Source: Owenia fusiformis (Eukaryota > Annelida > Polychaeta > Sabellida > Oweniidae). From it: a stretch of 64,000 bases of DNA. The translations under genes were made by a program, and so were the position numbers. Numbering within the stretch: position 1 is the stretch's first letter; the number at the start of each line of letters is the position of its first letter. The DNA is taken from the NCBI GenBank assembly GCA_903813345.2, contig CAIIXF020000005.1:7941375-8005374 (forward strand), written 5' to 3'. Under the pieces are notes generated by a model, which did not search any database, had not been told where the DNA came from, and saw only the letters and a program-made list of their open reading frames with translations. This document shows, one piece after another, positions 22,810-37,800 of this stretch.

Positions 22810-25800
22810 GTAAGAATGGCGTGTGTTTACAAATGAAGTCTGGCCTTGCTATAGCACACATTATCTAATCTTCTTCATCGCACGATTGTCCTAAATAGCT
22901 AAAATATGCACCGTACATCTTTTAAACCAACTAGTCAATCATGTACCCCTTGCCCCTAAAAAATTGATGATAACTTTTTCCACTTACATTGTAAGTTACA
23001 AGAATTTATTACAGGTTTTGTAGACTTGTGCATGTTGGTTGTGTGGTGCCTTAACAGATCTCATAACTGGGGGGGGGGGGCATAACTTAATCTTAGAAGC
23101 GAATCGGTTCAAAAAAAATCCTAGAAGACCCAATATATTTTACCATACCGCGCGCCTATTCATTGAGCAATTCAGTAGTAAACCTTCTCTTAAAAAAATA
23201 AATCTTCCATATTTGTTGATTTGATTGCAGAAATCGCTTTCCCCTCTCCGTCCCATTTTCCCAGTCACCAGGCGTGTATCTTACCCTTTTAAATTTCAAT
23301 ATGAAAATTGCAATATGCGCTCATTAGATCGAAAGAATATGTGATATAAAAGTCACATATTCAGGGCTGTCACCAGGAAATATTTAGGGTGTGGTGCTAA
23401 CATCTTCAGAAGAACCGTTCAATCGTGATAAATCGAAAATTATGTTTTATCCTTTTTACATGCTATTATTGTATATTCTGTCATGATTTGCCAATAGGGT
23501 GTGGAGGGAACTAAATAGAGTGTGGTGCTGCGCCACATTCTAAAAGCCTGGCGAGAGCCCTGCATATTGTAGGCTGTTGTAAAAATAGTTGTTTGTTTCC
23601 AGATATTTCCATCAGTAGAATTTTTTCAGACTGATGGGATACTAGTCATACAGCAGTTGGAATTCCGAATCAATCAGTATCTGTAACAATTGTTTCACTT
23701 TTCAAACCATTTAGGCATTTAATATAACTTACTAGGTGGCAAAATTTTGTCATATATATGCTTTGATAAAATTTGGGGTAATATAGGGTCAGAGTTAAGA
23801 CTGATCGGTGATCAATAGCACTTTTAAGAAGCCTTTGTTATAGATACAATGAATAGATCTGTAAATCATTAGTTGTTACAGTGCGCGAAATAGACGTCCG
23901 ACATCGGCCATTGGCCTGACAAAATTATAGATGGCTTGTTTTGATAAAAACACCCAGACATTTTGGCCTGCTAGACATTTGTGGCATTCGTTAGATTGCC
24001 CATGAATAGAACTTACATATCAGTCCGGAAATCCTCCGAATTCCCTGCGTTTTCGGCTTATTTCATGACTTTTGTTGAAGATTGAAAAACATTTCAAAAT
24101 ATTTTTGTTTGGTACCGAAGCACAAGATATAACGTGACTTTCGATTGGCTGTTGTTGTTTGTTTAAATTACGGTGATTTTGATTGGCTATGAATGACTCA
24201 TTTCTTAATTGTCGTTCGCAAATCGAGTGCATTATCAGTATGCCGGATGTAGGAAAGAAATTGAAAAATCGAGCCGGTGTGAAAGAAATGATGGTCCCGC
24301 AGGGATTATGGTCCCCTTTCTTAACGGCCCTTACTGGCCCTGATTGTGTATAAGATAATGAGGGAAAGAGTTGTATTTAGGTCACCATATAAATCAATGG
24401 AGAGTAGGACCATAATTTGATAGGACCTCCTACCCTTTTACACCTGCATCTAAGTCGAAAAAGTCGGCAGTTTGGAAGTATTTTGGGACTCCGATATCAC
24501 AAGGTAAACGAATTGGTGATAGTACACCATGCAGACTATGTGAAATGCCGATCACATTCGCGGCAGATGCTTTATATTTGATTTAATTGACGTATTTCTG
24601 AATGTGATTTTGAAAAGTGAAACTGAAAGTGAAACTGTCATCATCAGACGATTGTATCATTTTTAGTGTTCTGTCTGTCCCGTCCCGTCCCGAAAGTACC
24701 GTATCCCGAGACCATTTGTACCGATCCAAACCGTACCGAATTTTTTGGACCGTGACACCAATAATATATACCTTGAATTTTAGTGGAGTCTGTGTACATA
24801 ATATGTGTTTTTGAATACCTTGAAGCTTCTGATTTCTGAGCAATTCTAAACCGACCAAAATCAGTACAATTTAGTTTGATCAATATGTACATCAGGCCTG
24901 TCAACTGTCCCGCAATTTGCGTATTTGTCACGCATTTGCTGAAGAATTTGAAGTCACGCCAGTTTTTTTTGCGTGACAGAAAATGTCACGCAAATACGCA
25001 TTTTACCTGGTAATTGTCACGCAAAACTATTTCTGTAGAAATTTTTGCGAAATATGTTTACGATACGGTAAAAATACGAACGTCGGAATAAAACCGAACG
25101 CAATTTGTTCGGATTTGTCACGCGAATCCCGTATATGTCACGCATGTTCATTGGAAATTTTCGTACCTAGCTGAAGAATTGTGACATCTAAATTTGATCA
25201 GCGCCAGTCAACGGCTTGCTGTTTGTCTCAAACTGTAGCCTACATATGGGCTCATATGTGTCTAGTTTCCCCGTGCATGAAGGATCGCGGATGTGCTTCT
25301 ATGGCGATCAGGAGTTCTAATCGTGTTTTGTTCGATACCCATTTCCAATATGGCGGTTAAACGGAAATACTATCGACGCATGCGCAACTTGGGAAACGTC
25401 AAGCCGCCATATTGAATATACCTGGCCAAAACTTTTGACACGACCAATAAAATGAAGTCCTGATCGATACATAGGGCAGTGAGACGTTCTATAGTTGAGC
25501 TGAATGAAAGATGGCGATGTAGGATACATTTTCAGGTATATAATGTGCAACATGAGTCAGCTGAATTCCCTGAAATTTTCTTTGAAGTCAGGATTCTTAA
25601 GCTGTTGATTCTAGCGATAGAGAGCTATACTTTAAAAAATCTAAGTAGCTCTCGACGGGAGTAAGTACAGTATAGTGAATGATACATGACATGCAATATG
25701 CAATTAGTTTTATCTTTGTTAATATTGTACTAAACTAAATCTCAATTTAGAGTGGTTGTGGAGAAATATGGTAAGTGAAATTTTTGGCCAGAGAAGGAAG

Positions 25801-28800
25801 AAACAGCCTGCCAAAAATTGGCCTGAGAAAAAATGATATGGCTTGTTAAAATCTGGCAGGCCTGCCAAAATGTCTAGGTTAAAAAAATCCTTATTTCATG
25901 CACTGTGTTATGATTTATCGAATTTTTAAAGTATCTTCACTCTTAATTGCTCTATCTAAACTTAGCTAGGTTGTAATATGTTCCATTAAGATCATAATAT
26001 TATTTCAGGACCCAAGATTTAACAAAGAAGTGGACAAAAAAACTGGGTACAGAACGCACAGTGTCCTTTGCATGCCTATTTGTAACCATGACGGAGATGT
26101 GATAGGTGTTGCACAAATTATCAACAAAACCAATGGAAATCATCAATTTAATGATGATGATATTGAGGTAAGTCTTGATTCAAAGGATTATATGAGTGAT
26201 TGCATGTTTATCGGTTACATTCTAGGATACATTGAATTGATTAACAGAGCAGTGATTTTGTTGGTATTTCCATATTATATATTGATGTATTCTAGATGTG
26301 TAAACAATTAATTTTGGTCTAATTATTACAAAATATTTGAATACAGACACAAACTAAACAGTGCTTATGGACAATCATATACAATATAGGAAAGAAAATT
26401 AAATACATATAATTGTAATGTTTGGTTCATCATCCTGAATATAGAATTCACCATCTCTAATCAAAATGTTGCTTTCTCTAGTTTGTGATAATTAAAGAAA
26501 TACATGTATGTATATGTAGACAGACACACAGTTCACTTGATTGCTGAAACATTTATTGATCCTTCTCACTATGAAGTGTTAATTGCTCATGGATCTATTT
26601 CTTATTTTCTAAACATTGATCTGTATCAACTTACATGTGTGATAGGTTAAAACATGATTATTAAATATTTTAATGTTTATTATTAACTATTTTTATGTAA
26701 ATGTCTGCATGATGGACATACAGACCTAATCTGTTAACCAGATTCATTAAAGCCCCATATAAAGTTTAAACCTCTTTGACTGATATTAAAGTCTTTCCCA
26801 ATGTTATCAAAATGTGTTATGTCAAACTTTTCAATTTAATTTCAAAAAGTTGATTTTGAAGCACTTAATTTAGACCATTCTTGTAACATACATTCTAACC
26901 TATTTTGTGTTAAAAATAACTTATAAGCGGAGAAAAGTGGTCAAGAGAAAAAAGTATTTTAAAATATTAGTTCCCATTGAATCCAATGGTACATCAATAT
27001 TTAGAGCATGATAAAAACTTATTTTCAACTAAGATAAAAATTATTCAATGTCAAAACAATATTATGATTGAATAACTCAAGTTCATTTACTTCAGAGAAT
27101 AATGATTTAATTTCGTCGTTTGGCCAGTTATCCTACCAGCTTTATCAAGATTACATTTAAAGTGGAAGTATACAGTTATACTATTTATGACGTTATAATT
27201 GAATAATACAATACCCAGGTATTTGCACCATGTAATGCAATAGCCAGGTATATTATGATTATGTTGAAAACCAAAATTGTAAACATTAAACATCAAATGT
27301 TTTTTGCTTTCAGGTCTTCAAAAACTATTTAACATTCTGTGGGATCGGCCTGACTAATGCACAGCTATTTGAAATGTCTGTGCTTGAATATAAAAGAAAC
27401 CAGGTATGATTTAGTTTAATCAAAAAATTGACCGCAATTGTTCAACCGTGCCTTGTCTCATTTGGATTAAAATGTCTTGATTTATCTTACATTGCAATTC
27501 TAAGTTGCAACTTACCAAGGCATAAAATAGATGCAAAGAAAAGTGAAGTGTATCAAAGTTTCTGTCGTATTGTACTTTTGAATGCTATATTGATATTCAC
27601 ATGGGTTTTCTAAAGCTAGCATTCAAGAAAGCCCATTAATACAGTCATAATAACATATTTTTCTAAATAGCTAGCTGATTTTTTATCACACCATCGGTCA
27701 TCACGATTTCAGGAAAACTGCTCATCAGATATTCTCCAAGTTGGCACGCAGGATATCAAGTTCTAGAGCTGATTAACTTTTGGGTAGCCCTCTTGTTTTC
27801 TGGCAGCCACTTTGAAGGTTTTTCAATGGTGTGATCTCGTTCACGTTATGTGCCTTGTTTCTCCAAAATCAACACATTTGGTGATAGGCAAACTCAATAT
27901 ATATTATTGTTCAGTTCTTGAAACAATCAAATTCTAACCTAAACCTACTTATTAGTTTATGAAATACCTTTATTTAGGGAGTGTTTGCTTTTACTTTGCA
28001 TATGGTTTAGAAAATACAAAAGCAATGATAAACTATGAGGAGTTCGCGGAAATAATCACTCTGCGCCTTGAATGATTGACAAATACATGTACATTGTACA
28101 TAATGTTAAATGCATCTTTTAAAATTAAAGAAGCTCAATTCTATTATCTTGTTATTCTGATCTCAAATACACCAATGATAGTACATGTACATTCATTGTT
28201 TTTTAGTTTGCCTTTAGAGTTCTTCAAGCTGTTTTAAAAAATGTCCTTGGAATACCTTTTTTTCATACAATTTACAGGGGTTTCAATAAGCACAGGCGGG
28301 TGGCGAAAACGCCTGTTCAAATCTCAATTACGCCTGTTCAAATATGTAGAAATAAAATTCACTGTTACTTACCTTAGTATCTTGTTGATTTACATGTAGA
28401 TGCTGTTGAAAATGGCTCGGAGTATTTTTGAGGAACAGTCGAATCTTGACAATCTGGTCCAGAAGATCATGCTTGAATCACAAGACTTGTTAAAATGTGA
28501 ACGCTGTAGTGTTTATATCATCGATGATACCATGGAGGGGGTATGTAAACTATTTTATAAACATTCTTACCTCACCTTTGTAGTACTAAGTGGTTGATTT
28601 TGAAAGTGGGAATTCTATCAAATATAATATCTCAGTATGTGTATGTATATTCTCATCTCAATTGGAATCTTGAAGGGATTTGATCTTGGATTTTGGATTG
28701 ACTAATAATTTTTTTTATTATGCACCTTTAGATACTGCAATATGATTGGTTCTAAGCTGCTTGTAATTTGGCAATACTCTGCTCTTTTCTGAAAACTGCC

Positions 28801-31800
28801 AGATATTTTTATTTCAATATCTGACCCTTTAGGGTCGGATATTTTTTTAATGTATTTGCAACATTCCCCACTATGAGTTTCATTTATCAATAGCTCGAGT
28901 ACTACTTAAAGCTAACATCAGAAACTGGTGGCAAACAAAAGAAAAAGTGTACTTAATCAAACAAATTTACACTTATCATTCAAACATTATGCATAAATGT
29001 GCAAGAACACCTCAAATAAATGTAAATTGGATCTCGGGAAAAAACAATGCTTTTTCGTACGGTATATAGGTAGACGGTACATCATAGCACACTCATAATA
29101 AAACAAATACTGGATGATCAGGAGCTGGATATGGCCAGAATACCTATCCTCGAAAAAATATTGGGCGAGGCAGGAGCCGAGCCCAATATTTTTTTCTCGA
29201 ATAGGTATTCTGCCATATCCAGATCCTGATCATCCAGTATTTGTTTAATATCCTGTATTTACACACAGTGTGATAGATACCCATATTGCCCTCCAATGTC
29301 ATCGAGTTCACATGCTTTGATGTTTTATTCATTTTTGTTAAAAAATTTGAAACACCATAAGTGCCCAATATCAACTGAACAAAGATGTTATTCAATGATT
29401 TTTTTGCAAATAGAAAATAGTGTGCTACATATCAAAAGAATCAGTATTCACTTATTCAATCATAAATACAGACTTTCCCAGGCATAATATTTTTAATGAA
29501 AGTTATTCAGTGCTGATCATTTTTTAGTTTAGAAATAGTTTATTGATAATGCAATTTCAAAGATCAAATCTCTAAGGGATAGGATAAGGTTGAGTATGGC
29601 TGAAGGGTTTATCTTGAGAGACCTTCTTTAAGTTTTATATTCAAATGTTCAGAATCAACTTTTTAGATTTCATCTTAATTCAGCACCCAATACATGATGA
29701 TGTCTATATTATTATACTACTTATGAGAGTTATATTATCTATGCTGCAAGTCGAGATAAGATACATGTTAAATTGTATTCTTTATCAGATCTAATAATAG
29801 AACAATTCTTCCAGTTGTTGCATGGTATGCTTCTACTTGGTACAGCACAATATCCTCTTATGTGGATAGAATGCATGTGAAAGTGTAGACCACTCATAAT
29901 TATTTGTTATCATCCATTTAAAAATGACCATTGTTACACTATTAAATGAAATATAATAAGGTAGAGAATGAAGTAATAATGGACATTTATTTCTGTATAT
30001 GGTGCATGATGCCAATGATATATAATAAATATTGATTAGTGATCATTTATGACATCAATTATACATAAATCACTTTGTAGGTATCAGTTATATGATACAT
30101 TTGAGGATGAGTTACATGATTTATTGCAGATATTCCATTCAATGTATGCAAACCCAATGTTGTAAAACATACTTAGAAAGAAATTACACTTTATAACATA
30201 TTTTTATATTTATTTTAGATATAAATGTTGATGTTTTGTACTAAAATTTCTGAAAACTTTCAGATCTGCTTAATGCACTTGTAACGTTACATGTCTATCC
30301 TTCCATATAAGACAGAAACTTCACTTTACCATAGCAACAAAAATTGTGTTTAGGTGCTGAAATCTTAAAGCTGTAGGATGATTTACGTTTATCAGTTTGT
30401 GCCTTTTAGACAAATACTGCTGAAGTCAGATCAATCGTTATAATTCTTGTGATATGTAAAAGTGCTCAAATGATTTTATGTTCTGGTATGTGTGAGGTCT
30501 AACTTACTTCAATCCTCTTCTTGGAGAGGAGGGGGATGTTTGGCTGCTTGCTATCATGTGTTTCCAGATTGGCATTAAAGAAAACAAAATTATATGTTCG
30601 CTTAATGAATATAAATCAACCATTGTTTGATATCTATGTAACTATGTACCTATACAACTGGATATTGTACATTATCTTAATCAATAATTTCTTCACTTTT
30701 AGATTAAGTAAACTAATGTCAAGATGATCAGATGATATTATTTTACCATTAAATGAGTAAAGAATAAAATATAAGAGAATATTAAAGACTATTTAAAACA
30801 GTTTCCTTAACTTTCAGCTTTTGGAATGTATTTTTGGTATAATCAATATAATAATTGAATCATGCAAACTGATTGGAAGTAAAAATTCAAAACCTACCAA
30901 ACCATAATTTTAGAAGAATATTAAAATGTTTCTATATAAGTCACAGAACAGCTAATCTTTCTAAAAAATGTAATCTTTGATAACTCAAATACCATTTGAC
31001 AGATTTGGTTCAAATTCTATTTTTCAATGCCTTGGGACTTAAGTACATAAGACAACTCGTCAAGAAGAAATTTTTAACATGGCCACTGAATTTTAAAATG
31101 GCCACAATGAATTTTTATTAAAAATAGAATTTTTGATTAGCATATTCCATACATCTTCATTTATATTGATGAGAAATAAGGGACCAATGCAAAAGATCGA
31201 TGTCGGAAGGTGTTATTGTCCCAAATAGTTAAGCTCTGCCGACATCGATTATAGAATTCCTTGGAATCTTCGCCATGGTCATATCGTCCAATGGAGACCA
31301 CCATTCTTTTTGAGGAATGAGCAGTTTCATTCTTTCACCAGTCTTCATCGGTCTAGTTTGTTAAAATCTGATCACGTGATACTTCCATGGTAACTGAGGC
31401 CTTCATAGATGACATCACACGGTCAGAGGGGATTTCATTGTCATTGGACTCAACAGAACTCAGTGTAAATGAGGCTTTAGAGTAATTCAGTTGTAATGAT
31501 GCTTCAATTGGCTTTCCAACAAACTTCATCTCTAAGTCAGAATAGTGTGTGACTCTATCATCATTGTCATTAAACAATAGAGCAATCAACTTATGCTTTT
31601 CCATAATCCACATTGACAGCTGCATGCAAATGGAATAAACCATTTATTCTACAATACCATCCCTCACAATGAGTTCTATTCAACCAACCCTGAATAAAAT
31701 AACCTACCCTGTGACTAGGAGCCTAGTTCTAATTACAACTCTCTGAATAGGACAAATAAATATAATTTTAATGCTGATAATAGGGAGTTTAAGCTTGCAT

Positions 31801-34800
31801 AAGATCGAAACGCCAACCTATACGTATGACCAATCGCCCATACAAGTGCATTGCACAAATAACGTTCGCGTTTAGGTTGTGAAATACAGTGGTAAACTAT
31901 CTAATATCTTAACAACCTCAAAAGTAGTGACCATGATCTTTCAAGAGTGTGAATATGATTTTAATGCCAGCTACTTAATAGTACTTATGAAGTCATTCAC
32001 TTCTGTGACTGCAGTTCTGATTAGGCAGCTGGATAAGAAGAAGCTCTTTTTTAGGCCCGAATCAAATTATTTCAAGAGTAAAAATAACCTTTTCTGTATT
32101 CCTTATATTATTCAAATAAGGTCTGAGATATATAAGGGTTATGTACTGGGAGGTTTTGGATACAGGGTTTATCCCAAGGGAAATATGTGTATCTCACGAG
32201 GGACCGCAGGGACCGAGGGAGATACACATATTTCCCGCGGGATAAACACTGTATCCAAAACCAACCGTACATAACTGGTGTATCTCAGACCTTTACCATC
32301 TTTTTCAAATGACAAGATAGGCCTATACTGTAAAAGCACAATTTATATTTAACATTTTCATAATATTCCTTTAATTCAATACAATAGAATTGTAACATTT
32401 AAACTTTTGGAAAAATTTTAAACTTCTGAAATTAAAATTTTTAAAATTTTAAAACTTTTTTAAACTTTTGAAAAAATTCCCGGGAGCGGGATGGATATAT
32501 TATATCTGCCCGCATTTGGCCTAGAGCGGGACATATACAATATATCCTGCCCGCTCCTCAGATATGATATATATTCCCGGGTGATATCTACCCCAAACCC
32601 ACTCAAGTATGAAATACATATAGGTTATTTACTGGGAAGGATTGAATATGGGTTTTATTCCGAGGGACAATATGATATTGCCCAAGGTCAATATCATATT
32701 TTCCGAGGAATAAAACCCATATTCAATCCCGACCAGAAATAACCTCTTTATTCCATAACTCTAAAATGTTACATTTGGATAATGCAAACATTACATTAAT
32801 AAATGCACATTGTTTGCGCTCCCTCGGTCAATATCATATTGCCCAATGTCAATATAATATTTCCCGAGGAATAAAACCCATATTCATTTTATCAATTAGT
32901 CAAGGTTAAAAATAACCGGGAAACCCAAAATAAGTTAATACGCTCCCTTTATTTTTTCTAACTCTTTATTTTTCAGAATTTGATCTGCCAGTGCTATTAA
33001 TATGGCATTCGTTTGGTTTGAAGGTTGAACATCATCAATTAATCCTAGATCTTCATATTACCAATTATAAAGGAACATGTTCAAAGATAACCTAGATTTT
33101 TCTGATTATCAATTAATGTAATGTGCACTTAATGGAACAGTCACTTCTCTAGATTTTCTGAAGCAATGAACTTTAATACTAATCAGTAGTCATGCAACCC
33201 CTTAACACTCCCTATATTAAATACTGGACCCAGTGCTAGGGATGACTATACATCTACAACATACACGAACAAGAGTCCCCTATTCACCTTTCTTGATTCT
33301 TACCAAGGTCTACTTGACGAACATTGTCATGAAATCTAGAAGGTATCCCACGATTTATAACTTGTCATTTTGTTCTCAAATGAGCAACCTTATTCTTTTG
33401 TGCACCAAGTTTTAGTAAAAAATCAGTAATGTAAAAAATCGGTAAAAAATGACTTGTGCAAACATGTCATTTTTCGGTAGCACCGTAGGTAAATTTCCCG
33501 GGAGAGTTGAGTGAAAATATTTCACAGGGTATCATGTTTCCATAGTGAAATGAAACATCTTTCCGAACCTCATTAGAACAAAACGACATAAATACAACGT
33601 GCTTAGGTCTCTCAATATTGTTGTTGTACAAAGGAAATTTTCGTTGATTTAAAAAAAAAATCTTGTTAATGAAATAAAAGGTTTATCTTGATTTTTATCT
33701 ATTTTGGGGGATTTAATTTTAATTTTTTGAACACTTTTGAAATCAACCATAAATTCCTTTGTATAACATATAATATTGAGAGGTCTATGTTGTATATGCT
33801 ATTTTGTTCCAACAAGGTTCCGAAAGACATTTTATTTCATTCTCAAGAATTGTTAGAAAGGAGCAAAACAATTGCACTAAAAAACAAAAAATGTTAACAA
33901 AAACAGTTATATAAAATATTTCTAAATTTTTAAATTGTTGTCAATCAGTCAACATTACATAAAATACCGTGTTTTTTTACAGAATGTTTTCAATAATTGG
34001 TTTAAGAGAAAACATTGTTGAATTCAGTTCACCATATCGATACCTATCCTTAGGCAAAGTGATGTCATATTTGAAATCTACATGTAAAAGTACATCTAGA
34101 AATATGGTTTCAAAAATTGTTTATCAACTTTGAAAATTAAATTTTTTTTAAAAATGTGAAACTCAATACCACCCTTGGTATACGCAGCTAACGAAAATTG
34201 ACCGGCACGGGTCAAAAGCTGGACCGGCGGGTTAATGGTTTTATTTGAATTTAAAACAGCCATAACTTGCTCAATATTGACTTCCTCGTGTCTAATTTGA
34301 AATATATGATTCCTCCCGATGCTTTTAAGTACCCCAATTTTTTACAGATTTTTAAACGGACCAAAACTCTCTAAATGCGCATTTATGCTCTTTTCTCTCG
34401 AGAACGACTGTCTCATTTTCACGATAACTTTTATTTAGTACTTCTAACATATAAGATCTATTTTTCCCCATCAAGGTATGATGTAAATGACATGCTATTT
34501 ACATCTTGTGAGTTTCAATGACGCGCGTTTGATTTTATAAAAAATGCCAAACTTTGTGACAAAGAATTTCATCCTGCTTGCAGCGAGAAGACGGACCGGT
34601 TCGGGGCAATCTGCTTGCAACGAGAAGACGGACCGGTTCGGGCAAAAGCTGATGAATTTCTTTGTCACAAAGTTTGGCATTTTTTATAAAATCAAACGCG
34701 CGTCATTGAAACTCACAAGATGTAAATAGCATGTCATTTACATCATACCTTGATGGGGAAAAATAGATCTTATATGTTAGAGGTACTAAATAAAAGTTAT

Positions 34801-37800
34801 CGTGAAAATGAGACAGTCGTTCTCGAGAGAAAAGAGCATAAATGCGCATTTAGAGAGTTTTGGTCCGTTTAAAAATCTGTAAAAAATTGGGGTACTTAAA
34901 AGCATCGGGAGGAATCATATATTTCAAATTAGACACGAGGAAGTCAATATTGAGCAAGTTATGGCTGTTTTAAATTCAAATAAAACCGTTAACCCGTGCC
35001 GGTCCAGCTTTTGACCCCTGCCGGTCAATTTTCGTTAGCTGCGTATACCAAGGGTGAATATATATACCACCCTTGGTATACGCAGCTAACGAAAATTGAC
35101 CGGTACGGGTCAAAAGCTGGACCGGTACGGGTTAACGGTTTTATTTGAATTTAAAATAGCCATAACTTGCTCAATATTGACTTCCTCGTGTCTAATTTGA
35201 AATATATGATGCCTCCCGATGCTTTTAAGTACCCCAATTTTTTACAGATTTTTAAACGGACCAAAACTCTCTAAATGCACATTCATGCTCTTTTCTCTCG
35301 AGAACGACTGTCTCATTTTCACGATAACTTTTATTTAGTACTTCTAACATATAAGATCTATTTTTCCCCATCAAGGTATGATGTAAATGACATGCTATTT
35401 ACATCTTGTGAGTTTCAATGACGCGCGTTTGATTTTATAAAAAATGCCAAACTTTGTGACAAAGAATTTCATCCTGCTTGCAGCGAGAAGACGGACCGGT
35501 TCGGGGCAATCTGCTTGCAGCGAGAAGACGGACCGGTTCGGGGCAATAGCTGATGAAATTCTTTGTTCGTTGTGTCAACACCTCTAACTGTTATATAGCA
35601 TAAATATATTATAGATCGTCACACATTTATAAAAGGGTGATTTTTATTTTGACAAATCAATTCCACATTTATGGGTGTAGTTTCAGGATCTTCTATTTGT
35701 GTATAATAAGGAAAAATTGGCATCTAAATTTCCCCATAACGTAATAGCACACAGCTTGGCATATATGAAATACCCTACCAATGAAACAAAGCAGTTCTAA
35801 TACAAGGATTTATATTGGCTGTTGTACATGTATTCTTTGAACACAATCACTCTTTGGATAATGTTTTCAAAATCATTATAAACGGATTACTTTATCTCAA
35901 AGACAATTTCAATAAACTGGATTTTACAGAACTCCCCTTATTTCTTAAAAATGGACTGACTAGTTGATTCGCCTGGAGCCGCCATATTGTTTTTATACTG
36001 GAAGCTTATCGGAACCCTTTAAAGGCAGAATCAGATGTATAGGGGTGACAAAATTACAAGCAACATCTATCAATCTATTCCTTACAATCTCAAATATAAT
36101 ATCTCCCAAAAGATTCACGATATGTTATAAATTGATGGTTGTCATGGATTTAAAGTGCAAAAATGGGTAAAAAATGTTTTCCTGAAATAAAGTGTGCACT
36201 TTGGGCATTTTTAGAAAATAGACATGACATGACAAGGAATGATATGAGCCAGAAATATTCTAAAATTGAAAGAATTTTTTGTTGGCCTGCTCGCTAGATC
36301 TGATACTCTCTTTAATGTCAATATATTACATAATAGGCATTTATTCTATAGTCATTACCACTGGATATTAAAACAGGCAAAGATGATCTAATATCTACAA
36401 GTTTTATGACCCCTAATTAACTGAAATATAAGCTGAGATGAATGTTCTCAAAAATCTTCATTTCAAATCTGGGCTCTCTTGGATCACTGAATTTAACCCA
36501 TAATATATCATGGCATCATATGGCTGAGAAGAAATGAGATGTCATGGTTTATCGTGATGCTAAATTGCTGCAGAAGTAAACTTAGAACAGTTTTTATTGT
36601 TATCTACCTCCTGGTAATTATCCTGATGACGTCTATAAGTCACTAGGTGGGTGGATATCTCTGGTGATGGGATAATACTGTTTATCCCATACTTGGACGT
36701 GTTTTAGGCACAGGTTTTAGGTACTTAAGTAGGTTGTAAAGAGTTGTGTTTTCATCAGCAGGCAGGATATAGCTTACATCTCGGCTGAGCATCTGCCCGC
36801 TACGTCATAGTCACTGTTTGCATGTTGGTGCATTTTTGTTATGTTGGTGCTGCATTTGTGTACCCTTCGCATAATTATTTCTGTGAACAGCAATAATGAG
36901 AAAAGCAGATCACAATCTGTTTAATGATTTAAACAAAGGAAGGAGCATTCCTATCTGGGTATACCTCTTAATCAAAGATTCAAAAGCATAAATGTCTATG
37001 AATTTCTGAAATGCTGGATAATATTTCTTTTTGATTGTTCATTATCTCCTGACATCAATCAACACAGATATCAAGTCTGTTAATATGGCCATAAAAGAGA
37101 AGTAGGAACAGTTCAATTTTCATTTCCATCTGGTGTTATCAAGCATAGAAACAGTAAAGATAGAATATATTTCCTGTACTTAGCAAGGTCGCAAGGTCCA
37201 TATGCCTTTGGTAAAAAAATATTCAAGTAGTTTTTTATAATCGGCTTTTAGATAATGATGGTTAAAAAAAGGCACAGGGGTATTTTTGCAAATTAATAAT
37301 CTATATGAGATAAAAATGAGTGAAATCGGCTGCATTTAAATTTCTACATGTTCAAAACAGTTCTCCAACAAATCAATCATAATAGCTTAGAGAATATGTT
37401 TTCAGAATGTTTATAATTATGATTAATCGTAATGCCTGAAGATAATTTATTGCTGGATTGCCCCTGTCTGCAACTCTCTCCATGAATTACTGGGTTTAGA
37501 GATTCTCTTGCATAAAAGAACTACAGGGTGGTCCAAAAAAGTGAACCCCTGCAACAGGCTATATTTTCCTTAATACTTGCATGAATTTGCTCATATTATC
37601 ACATCTTGTAGAGAAAGGTCTCAAATTTTTGTTGACACCATAATTTATTCTCAGTCTTGAATTTCAAAGAAATTACAAGACTTAAACAAACATGCCTTAA
37701 ATTAGATTTTGTCCAAAATTTTACCAATGTGATTGACGGAAATTGTTGATACACATTAGATGATCTTAAAAAAGGTTTCAGTTTGAGATTATAAGTTTAA

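Larger units (their letters stand above)
22810..26008 (+). other. PDE11-like intron 1 with nested hAT-type insertions
   Basis: 3.2 kb. Most is taken by a 201-bp hAT-type MITE (23362) and a 2-kb hAT-type element (23879), with another hAT-like end inside (24893). A G10 run lies near 23070. No further exon seen. Confidence 0.75.

Noticed and set aside
31879-32742. ORFs reading through the hairpins (131 and 83 codons)
   Set aside because: Their second halves only translate hairpin arms; no start context, splice sites or family resemblance.
34495-34729. Two 61-codon frames on opposite strands with almost the same protein (MPNFVTK...)
   Set aside because: They are the two arms of the palindrome read on each strand. 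Symmetry explains them fully.
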